The notes beneath the pieces were generated by a model. That model worked only from the letters and a program-made list of their open reading frames with translations. It ran no database searches and was not told the DNA's origin. The translations under genes were made by a program, and so were the position numbers. Of a DNA stretch of 64,000 bases, positions 33,029 through 43,127 are shown piece by piece. Each line of letters begins with the position of its first letter. Position 1 is the stretch's first letter. Source of the stretch: Vigna angularis (taxonomy: Eukaryota > Streptophyta > Magnoliopsida > Fabales > Fabaceae); NCBI RefSeq assembly GCF_016808095.1, contig NC_068975.1, positions 22,885,501-22,949,500 on the forward strand, read 5' to 3'.

Positions 33029-34387
33029 ATGGTTTCTACTTGGGTAAGAGGCAAGTGCATAGGCAAGGGCGCGTTTGGTACCGTCAGCGTCGCGCTTCGA
33101 AAGCTTGACGCCCAAACGCAAATTTTCGCGGTGAAGTCTGTGGATATTAAAACGGGTCTCCCGGGTCAGCTCGAAGCGTTGGAGAACGAAATTCGGATCC
33201 TCCGACGCATGTCCTCGCCGCACGTGGTAACCTTTCTCGGCGAAGACACCACATGCGAGAAGCGGAACCTTCACATGGAGTACATGCCATGTGGCACTCT
33301 CGCTGACCTGGACCCCGACGTGGACGAGTATTTAGTGAGACAATACACGTGGTGCTTGGTGAGCGCTCTGAAGCACGTGCACGGAAACGGCGTCGTGCAC
33401 TGCGACGTGAAGGGGAAGAACGTCCTTGTTGGAGACGGAGCCAACGGTCGCAACTGCAAGCTCGCCGACTTCGGCTCGGCGATGGAGTTCGACGGGGAAG
33501 GTCTCCCGGCGGCATCGCCGCGCGGGAGTCCGCTGTGGATGGCGCCGGAAGTGATACGCCGGGAGTGTCAGGGTCCGGCGTCGGACGTTTGGTCGTTAGG
33601 TTGCACGATGATCGAGATGCTCACCGGAAAACCGCCGTGGGAGGGGAACGCCGTGGACGCGCTGAGTCGGATTGGATTCTCCGGCGAGGTGCCGGGGTTT
33701 CCGCGCCGGTTATCGGAGCTCGGCCGGGATTTTCTGGAGAAGTGTTTGAGGAGGGAGCCGTGGCGGCGGTGGAGCTGCGATCAACTGCTGGAGCATCCGT
33801 TTCTGTTACCGTGTGGTGTGATCGTGGAATCGTCGCCTCGGTGTGTTCTCGACCGAGTTGACTCGGAGTTCGCTGAGTTCGACGAGGAAGAAGAACAGGA
33901 AGAAGAAGAAATAATAACTGAAAGTGAAAATTCGGCAAGGGATAGAATTGGAAAATTGGCTACGAGCGTAGGGGTAAATTGGGAAGCGCCAGGATGGGTG
34001 ATGGTGAGGGAATTGGCTTTCGATGCCGAACCGGTGGTGGCTGACAGTTCTGAGAATGTTAGAGAAGGGTCGATTTTGGAAAATTTTGAGAATTCGAGGG
34101 AAGAACGGGGAATTCAGGAAAGGACAAATTCGGAATGTGAAAGCTTGAAAAACGAAATGGTAAAATTGGGAATGTGGTGTTTGGGTGGGAGGCGGTGGTT
34201 GTTACAGTACAACCGGCGCAGTGAGTGTGAGTGTGGGTGGGAAAATGTTGATAAGAAAAAAAGAATGATATTGAAAATAAACATTTACAAGTTGTACTTT
34301 AAATTATTGAAATCACATTGTTTCTATTTGAAGTATTTAAACATATATTATTTATGTTTTGGGGTTATTTGGGTGGATTCGTATTGA
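33029..34387 (+). CDS. MAPKKK17/18-like: Intronless MAPKKK, MAPKKK17/18-like Ser/Thr kinase
   Basis: A single exon encodes 452 residues from the ATG at 33029. The kinase domain begins at once: Gly-rich loop IGKGAFGTV (11-19), ATP-binding Lys36 (AVKSV), αC Glu54, catalytic HCDVKGKNV with Asp126, DFG at 147-149, APE at 172-174, and SDVWSLGCTMIEMLTGKPPW (185-204). HCD in place of HRD is usual in this plant subgroup. In Arabidopsis MAPKKK17/18 are induced by abscisic acid and activate the MKK3 cascade in stress and senescence. After residue 265 comes an acidic stretch (about 284-300), then 'WVMVRELAF', which resembles the conserved tail of the family. The last 45 or so residues are Lys/Tyr/Leu-rich and AT-rich, and look like run-on past an ancestral stop; relatives are shorter. 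The gene is intact and the body is GC-rich compared with its surroundings. Confidence 0.9.
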   Translation: MVSTWVRGKCIGKGAFGTVSVALRKLDAQTQIFAVKSVDIKTGLPGQLEALENEIRILRRMSSPHVVTFLGEDTTCEKRNLHMEYMPCGTLADLDPDVDEYLVRQYTWCLVSALKHVHGNGVVHCDVKGKNVLVGDGANGRNCKLADFGSAMEFDGEGLPAASPRGSPLWMAPEVIRRECQGPASDVWSLGCTMIEMLTGKPPWEGNAVDALSRIGFSGEVPGFPRRLSELGRDFLEKCLRREPWRRWSCDQLLEHPFLLPCGVIVESSPRCVLDRVDSEFAEFDEEEEQEEEEIITESENSARDRIGKLATSVGVNWEAPGWVMVRELAFDAEPVVADSSENVREGSILENFENSREERGIQERTNSECESLKNEMVKLGMWCLGGRRWLLQYNRRSECECGWENVDKKKRMILKINIYKLYFKLLKSHCFYLKYLNIYYLCFGVIWVDSY

Positions 34388-35038
34388 TGGCATTATGAAT
34401 AATTTTTGTAAGAAGAGTATATTTGTAACTGAGGACAACGCATGCATGACGCAACCAAGGAAGCATTGTAGAGATTTAATTGAGAGTGAGATCGCAAGGG
34501 TGGATTTGGCTGCGTAATGTACCCCACATGTTGGGGCATTCAGGCAAAGGGACGATGAAGTTGTGATGTTGCGTGAGTATGACACTCCACACTTGCAAAC
34601 GTGATGCTCTAAAACTACATTACTCAAAACAATGTAGATAGAGAAAATGAAATTCCGCATTTTTAACAGGACCTTAGATCAAAGCTTTCTAGCCATGAAT
34701 TGGGATCAGAGACACTCTTGCTTGTCCACACGTTATCCACTACATGCTCAAACACACCACGAAAATATCAATGACAACACTGTTAACAAAATTTCAAATC
34801 ATCATTGCCATTTAATTAATTTACTAATGTCAAATGGGATGGCCTGGGCCTACCAGCCTACCAGGCGTACCAGGCCCAAGGCCCACCTCTCCCTCCATCT
34901 TCCAGGAATCAAAAACAGCAAAAACAATTTTAGAAAGGATCCTTCCATTTTCCCATTTCCACTTCCACCTCGTTCGTTGTGGTGTGTTTCCCTTCTGTTC
35001 CTTCCACACACTCTCCTTATTCTTCTCTATCCCCCTCT

Positions 35039-35042
<4 letters not shown>
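34388..35042. other. Spacer between the MAPKKK and clathrin genes
   Basis: It holds the MAPKKK 3' flank and the clathrin promoter. No TATA box is obvious before the clathrin leader. A short palindromic cluster TACCAGCCTACCAGGCGTACCAGGCC-like lies near 34850-34880. No other gene is seen. Confidence 0.45.

Positions 35043-35097
<55 letters not shown>
35043..35097. repeat. (CT)n microsatellite in the clathrin 5' leader
   Basis: About 27 CT units end 77 bp before the start codon. Pyrimidine-rich Y-patch sequence near the transcription start is common in plant TATA-less promoters. Confidence 0.9.
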
Positions 35098-35099
<2 letters not shown>

Positions 35100-35173
35100 A
35101 CTGCTTCAGATCTCGCAGCGCACCACTAACACACCATCTCTCACTTTCGAATTCCCTTGGATCCACGCCCGCC

Positions 35174-36798
35174 ATGGCCGCGAACGCCCCCATCGCCATG
35201 CGCGAAGTCTTAACGGTCCGCATTCCCCCACTATCCCGTCGTTTTCCCAGCAATGCCTCGTCGCATTCTCCATTTTCTCTTCGTTTTCTGACTCTCCGAT
35301 ACGTTCGTCTTTTTTGCAGTTGGGAAGCGTGGGCATCAACCCGCAGTTTATCACCTTCACGCACGTCACCATGGAATCGGACAAGTACATTTGCATCAGG
35401 GAAACCGCGCCGCAGAACAGCGTCGTCATGATCGATATGGCCATGCCCATGCAACCACTCCGACGCCCTATCACCGCTGATTCCGCTCTCATGAACCCTA
35501 ACGCCAGAATTCTCGCGCTTAAAGGTAATCATTCGCTGTTCCCATTGCTTTACTTGACTCTGCGATGATTCCAATTCGATCAACGAATGTGACGCTTGTT
35601 CTCCGTGCAGCTCAAGTTCCTGGCACTAGTCAGGATCATTTGCAAGTGTTTAACATTGAAACGAAAGCGAAGATGAAATCGTATCAAATGAGCCAACAGG
35701 TGAGGATTTGTAATATTTGTTAACGATTTTTATTCTCCCACAATCTGTCTGTTGTTATCAGTTTATTGGTTAATTATTCGTGATGTTCTTTATTTTCCTC
35801 CATTTCCTTTAGGTTGTGTTTTGGAAGTGGATAACTCCGAAGACATTAGGCGTAGTGACTCAGTCATCTGTGTATCACTGGTCAATTGAAGGTAGTGTAA
35901 TGTACTATCTTACGCTCTCTTCTTGTTCTATTGATTGACCTTTTTTTGAGTGAGAGTCTAATGTTTTTATGGTTTCTCTTATCTAGGTGAGGGTGAGCCA
36001 GTGAAGGTGTTTGACCGGACAGCTAATTTGGCGAATAATCAGATCATCAATTACCGTTGTGATCCTACTGAAAAGTGGTTGGTTTTGATTGGAATTGCCC
36101 CTGGTTCTTCTGAGGTATGCGTTTTCTTCCTGTTGCAACGTGACCTTGCCCTTAGCAATTCCCCTTGTCTTATTCTTGTATTTGTCTGTCAGCTTACTGT
36201 CACTATTAAGTTGCAAAATTTGTCAATTTAATTTCATAGGCTGGTTTTGAGTATGTGAGGAAGACATTACAATAGTTTCTAACATAGTCAGTGAGGTGCT
36301 ATTCTACAGTTTCGTAAAATTTGATATTTTGATTTTGATTATAATGGATGAGTTAAAAACCCGTTAATGCATTTTGGATTGTTTGAAAATGGATGGAAAT
36401 TGCAAAATCAAATCTATTCATGCCCCATTTAATAAATAATCCAATCTATATATTTAAATTTTTTTAGAAATATATTATATTTAAAAATTCATTTACTCAT
36501 CTTTCACCCATCAAAGAAAGTTGGTGTTTAAAAACTTGTCTTTTGTATGGAATTCTGTTTTTTCGCCACTTAATTTTCCTCTTAGGTTAAGGTTTAGGTT
36601 GCTTAGTTTACTTCTCTTTTTCTATTTTGGTAGAAGTGCTACATTTTAAGTGAAGGTTTGTCATTGCTTATTAAGAATCGTATATGTGGATACTTCAATG
36701 GCTCTAGTACTGTAGCATACTGTAGATTGTGGCCTTGTGCTCATGCTTGGTATGAATTATTTTAGATTGAGAGTTTTGTTCAAATATGTTAGCAAAAT

Positions 36799-36840
<42 letters not shown>

Positions 36841-39800
36841 TGATAGGAGGCTGAGAGTCTATGAGAGGAGAAGGAAGAGTTAACAGAGTTAGTTACTCTA
36901 ACTGTCTTAACAGTTAGAAAAGGCGCGGGATAAACTTGTATATAAAGAAAGTAGTTAGCTGTTGAAGAGGACTTTTGATTACTTGCATTCTTTGTACAGG
37001 AAACTGTATTCCTGTGGGGGAGGTTAGGCTCCCATAGCTACCTTGTAATTGACTTTCTTACTGTGAATAAGAAGTGTGGATGTTATTCAGGATCCTTCGA
37101 GTGTTGATGTGATTCAATCCTTAGGTTTCATTGATTGAAACCTAACAATTTGGTCCGACCTGCCGGATCCCAGATTTGGAGGAGGGTGACACACCGAGAA
37201 ATGGAGAGTGCAACGGAGGCGAGATTGGAAGCGATTGAGATAACGATGGAAGGGATGAAGGCGGAATCGGTGGCGGTAAGGCGGGACTTACAACAAATCA
37301 TGAAGTTGTTGGGGAAGCAAGTCGATCAGGCAGAAGGGAGCTCCAATGATAGTTCTGTGAATGACAACCGACAAAGAGTCGGGAGGGAGGTCGGAGACGG
37401 AGGAACCGGCGATAGGAATGATGAACAGAAACCGTGGAGGAGAAGGGTGGAATTGCCCTCTTTTGATGGGGCGGAACCACTGAGTTGGCTCAATAGAGCC
37501 GAGAGGTTTTTCAATATACAGAAGGTGTCTAGTGACGAGGAGAAAGTCGAAATTGCTTACGTCAGTATGGAGGGGAGTGCGGCATATTGGTTCACCTTTT
37601 GGAGGGAGAAAGCGAGAAATCGGTCATGGGAAGGACTAAAGGCAGCCATGATCAACCGGTTTGGAGGAGTTTTAAGGGGAACGGTGTACGAGAGGTTGGC
37701 GACTTTACGCCAGACGAGTACGGTGGAGGAGTTCGTTCGGGATTTTGAGGTGTTGATGGGGCAGACAAGGGGCATACCTGATGAATAGGTACTAGGGTAC
37801 TTCCTGGCGGGATTGCGTGATGATGTAAAAGTCCAGGTGCGAATTCAAAACCCATCGGAATTGATGGAGGCGATGCGGATTGCTCGGGATGTCGAGGGGG
37901 CCATCATGCAAGCACTGGGAGGATATGGGAATGGGGTCAAATTTAACCTACTGGGAACACGATCAACGGGGGGTGTGCTGCGATCGGAACCCAGTCGAAA
38001 CACGACTCCGCAAACGGGGAGAGCGGAGAGCACAAGATCGGTGAGAAGAGATGGGACGATGACGCATGCAAATGCGAGAGTGGGTGCACCCGCGGGGAAC
38101 GATAACAGAGGACGGATGGTGAGAAATCTACCATACCCAGAATTTCTCAAAAGAAAGGAGGAAGGTCGGTGCTTCCGTTGCGGAGGATCGTTCGCGCCTG
38201 GCCATAGGTGTGCTGAGAAGAGCTTGCGCGTGTTGCTATTAGCGGAGGATGAGGAGGAAGATGAATGCGAAGAAGTGGGAAGCATAGAAGAGAAACCCAT
38301 GGAGTTGTCCGCCTGCTCCGTTGAAGGGTTAACGACACCCCAGACCCTGAAGTTGAGAGGACAAATTGGAGAGAGGGAAGTAGTGGTGCTCATAGATAGT
38401 GGCGCAAGCCACAATTACATCAGCCGGAAGTTGGTGGAGGAGTTAGAACTACCGACGATTGATACGCGGCCATACTCGGTTAGTTTAGGGGACGGACACA
38501 AGAGAGTGACGCGTGGCCGCTGTGAGAAAATCAGAGTGGAATTGGGAGAAGCCACAGTCGAGGAGGAGTTCTTTGTCTTTGAACTAGGAGAAGTGGACGT
38601 CATTTTGGGTGTTACATGGCTGGGAAGTTTGGGCAAAGTGAGAGTTAATTGGGGAGAGATGACCATGATCTACAACGTGGAAGGCAGGAAGATTAAGATA
38701 CGGGGTGACCCAACGTTGGCGCGACAGCTGGTAGAGCCCAGAATGTTGTCCAAGATAGTGGATGCTGAGTCATGGGCATTAGTGTGGAGTCTGAATGTGG
38801 TGGAGCAGGAGAGAGATGACGGGTGGAGCGGTGATTTGACGGGAGAGCAGAAAGCAGAGATGGAAGTGCTGCTGCATGCGCACTATGGCGTTTTTCAAGA
38901 ACCCAAAGGGTTACCCCCATCACGTGACAAGGAGCACAGTATTACACTTAAGGAGGGAGTGGATCCTATAAACGTCCGTCCCTATAGGTATCCACACTTC
39001 ATGAAAAGCGAGATCGAGAAGCAAGTGGCCGACATGACAAAGGCGGGGCTCATCCGACCCAGTTCTAGCCCGTTTTCTAGTCCCGTAATTTTGGTGAAGA
39101 AGAAGGACGGTAGTTGGCGGTTCTGTGTAGACTACCGAGCCTTAAACAAGGCCACCGTCCCGGACAAATTTCCTATCCCAGTCATAGAAGAGCTGTTGGA
39201 CGAGCTGAAGGGGGCGAAGTACTTCTCTAAAATTGATCTAAAAGCGGGGTACCATCAGATTAGAATGAATGAAAACGATGTTCCCAAGACTGCCTTCCGC
39301 ACTCACCAGGGGCATTTTGAATTCTTGGTGATGCCCTTCGGACTAATGAATGCGCCAGCCACCTTTCAAGGAGCGATGAATAAGCTGTTCCAGAACTATC
39401 TCAGGAAATTTGTGCTAGTCTTTTTTGATGATATACTGGTGTACAGCCCCACCTGGAGAGACCATTTAGAGCAGCTGGAGTTGGTGTTGAGAACACTGGA
39501 ACAACAACGTTGGGTAGCCAACAGTAAGAAGTGTGAATTTGGGAAGCGAAGAATCCGCTATCTCGGCCATCAAATTTCGGCAGTGGGGGTCGAAATGGAT
39601 GGGGATAAGGTGCGGGCAGTATTAGAGTGGGGCGAACCGAGGAGTTTGAAGGAATTGCGTGGGTTCCTGGGCCTCACAGGATACTACCGGCGTTTTGTGT
39701 CGGGGTATGGAAAAATAGCGAAACCACTGACCGATTTATTGAAGAAGGGTCAGTTTGCTTGGTCAGAAGCAGCAAGCACCGCCATGGCCGAGTTAAAAGC

Positions 39801-42233
39801 AGCTTTGACCACGGCTCCCGTGTTGGCCTTGCCCGATTTCCAGCAGGCTTTCCACATAGAATGTGACGCCTCCGGTGGGGGCGTAGGGGCGGTGTTAACT
39901 CAGGAGGGCAGACCCATCGCTTTCTACAGCAAGGCATTATCTGCAGGATCACTAAGCAAATCAATTTATGAAAAAGAATTGATGGCTTTAGTCATGGCCA
40001 TTCAGCATTGGCGTCCCTACTTAGTTGGGAGAAGGTTTATTGTTCATACGGATCAGCGAAGTCTGAAATACTTCCTGGAGCAGCGTATAGTCACCCAAAA
40101 CCAACAGAATTGGTTGGCTAAATTGATGGGGTATGATTTCGAAATAGTTTACAAGAAGGGAAGCACAAACAGAGCGGCGGATGCTCTGTCTAGGAGAGAA
40201 GAGGGTAATACGGCAGAAGGGGAGTTGCACTTGATATCTAGGCCATTCTGGCCAGATTTTAATGAAGTTTTGAAGGAAGTGGAGGAGGATGAAGTATTGA
40301 AGAAGCTGATTGATGAGATTAGGAAGAATCCCGAGAGTCATCTGGCTTATACCATGGAGAATGATAGGTTGCACTACAAGGGACGCATGGTAATATCGGC
40401 GGGTTCAGCATGGATCCCTAAGTTGCTAGCTGAATTCCACGTAACTAAAACAGGAGGCCACTCGGGAATTTACCGCACTTATAGAAGAATTGCCCAGTCA
40501 CTCTATTGGGTGGGTATGAAGAAGATGGTTACTGAGTATGTTGCTAGGTGTGTGGTGTGTCAGCAGCACAAATACTTGGCTGCTTCTCCTCAAGGGCTGC
40601 TACAACCCTTACCAATTCCACAGGTCGTATGGGAAGAGGTGAGCATGGATTTCATAGTTAAACTTCCAAAATCCCACGGCCATGATGCGATTCTTGTGGT
40701 CGTAGATAGACTGAGCAAATATGGTCATTTCATTGCATTGAAGCACCCTTACTCGGCCAAGACAGTAGCAGAAATTTTTGCAAGGGAGGTCGTAAGATTG
40801 CATGGGATCCCAGTGTCGATTGTGAGTGATAGGGATCCCATATTCTTAAGCATGTTTTGGAAGGAGTTGTTTAGGTTGCAAGGAACGCAGCTCAAAATGA
40901 GCACTGCATACCACCCTGAAACGGATGGACAAACGGAGGTGGTTAATAGGATTGTGGAGGGATACCTGCGTTGTTTCTGTTCGGAACAGCCGAAGGGGTG
41001 GTATGAAATGTTGTCTTGGGCAGAATACTGGTACAATACAAGCTACCAGGTATCAGCACGTTGCACACCGTTTGAAACGGTGTATGGTAGGTCCCCTCCA
41101 TCATTTAGCAGATTTATCCCTGGAGAAACGGCTGTGGAAGCGGTGGCACAGGACTTGATGACGCGGGACGAGGCACTTACACAATTAAAATTCCATTTGA
41201 GCAGGGCCCAAGATCGAATGGCGCACCAGGCCAACAAGAAGAGGAAGGAGATTAGCTTCAGGGAAGGTGATATGGTCTATTTAAAAATTAGACCTCATCG
41301 TCAGACCTCCACGACGACTAGAATACATCCCAAGCTTTCGGCCAGATATTTTGGACCGTATCAAGTGTTGCAGAGGGTGGGACAAGTGGCCTATAAACTA
41401 AAACTACCAGATTCAGCTCGTATACATCCAGTATTTCATGTGTCTCAACTAAAACAGGCAGTGGGAGACAGATTGGCAGAGAAGGAATTACCTGTAGAAC
41501 TACAGGCAGAGGGGCCAACCTTTTGGCCAATCAGGATTATAGAAGAAAGGCAACTACAACAAGGAGAAGATGTAGTACAACAGGTCCTGGTCGAATGGCA
41601 AGAAGGTGGAAGAGAAGGAGCTACATGGGAAGACAAATTGGTCATCCAAGACCAATATCCGGAGCTCAATCTTGGGGCCAAGATTGTTGAAGAGGGAGGG
41701 GGTAATGATAGGAGGCTGAGAGTCTATGAGAGGAGAAGGAAGAGTTAACAGAGTTAGTTACTCTAACTGTCTTAACAGTTAGAAAAGGCGCGGGATAAAC
41801 TTGTATATAAAGAAAGTAGTTAGCTGTTGAAGAGGACTTTTGATTACTTGCATTCTTTGTACAGGAAACTGTATTCCTGTGGGGGAGGTTAGGCTCCCAT
41901 AGCTACCTTGTAATTGACTTTCTTACTGTGAATAAGAAGTGTGGATGTTATTCAGGATCCTTCGAGTGTTGATGTGATTCAATCCTTAGGTTTCATTGAT
42001 TGAAACCTAACACACACACACATATATTTGTAAATGTAGACAAAAGATACCTTTTGATCAACAGCTGCATAAACACGTTTTGGCTGTTGCATTTTATTAA
42101 GAATTGTATTTGTATACTTCAAGTTCAATGGCTATAGTGCTGTAACATACTGTAAATTCTGGCCTTGTTCCATTCCTTATTATGAGTTATTTTTGGTAGA
42201 CTTGAGGATTTTGTTTAAATAAGTTAGGAAAAT

Positions 42234-42284
<51 letters not shown>

Positions 42285-43038
42285 ACATTTTAAGGTAGTC
42301 GTTTTAACGAGTATCCAAATTAAAAGTTTTTTACAATATTGTTGCATAAACTGTTTGTGTAACTATTTATGTAAATTACATGACTTTTAGGTATCTTGAC
42401 TGTTCATGATAAAATTTAACAAGATACATGGACCCACACACAACATTTTGTGTGTGGGTGAGATGAATACATACTAATCCTTAGATCTGACATGAATGTT
42501 GGGAATAAAACAATTATATGATGTGAGTTTTTCTTAACAAGTCACGACTTTTTCTTAAATCGTGAAGTGGTGTGACTTTTTTAAGTAGTCATGTTACCAT
42601 TTTAAGTAGTTACATGATTATTGTTTATTTTTAGGAAAGATAACTAGTTGGAAATTCAGCTGATTTGGAAAAAAAATATGTCTGCAATTTCAGTTGGATA
42701 TTAGGGATAATGGTTGAAATTTGTTTAATATATATTTTTTCTGGAAACATAAGCTCTTTTCCTTGTAAGCTTCGTTCATATTTTTATGCACAAGTGGATT
42801 TTTGTTGCTTCTAAATGATTTTAATTATTTTAAAACTATTTTTCAGCAAATTTACCCAAACAAAAACTGATTGTGATTATAACAGTAATATATTATACAT
42901 ATAACTGATCATTGAAATAATTCTATTTCACAACTATCCCAAACATTTCATAAATAACTTTTTTAGTCTTAACCATCAATTTTTGATGCAAATTTACTTC
43001 TCTTGTATTATTCTGAGAAATAAGGACTATAAATCTGG

Positions 43039-43127
<89 letters not shown>

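Larger units (their letters stand above)
36841..42012 (+). mobile_element. Young Ty3/gypsy chromovirus-like element in clathrin intron 5
   Basis: The 5172-bp element has two 307-bp LTRs (36841-37147 and 41706-42012) that read identical base for base, TG...CA ends and a 5-bp duplication CACAC on both sides, within a CA microsatellite. A tRNA-type primer site and a polypurine tract are in place. Gag-pol is open except for one in-frame stop. Small size, short LTRs and a single gag-pol frame with an integrase tail resembling a chromodomain suggest the Reina-like chromovirus group. It lies in the sense direction of the host gene, so its LTR signals could affect clathrin transcripts. Confidence 0.93.

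Noticed and set aside
33147..33861. Several overlapping open frames on both strands in the MAPKKK
   Set aside because: GC-rich coding DNA gives long chance frames; the kinase frame explains the region.
34647..35568. Open frames through the clathrin promoter and first exons, rich in Ser/Leu
   Set aside because: They are driven by the CT microsatellite and pass through splice sites of the real exons.
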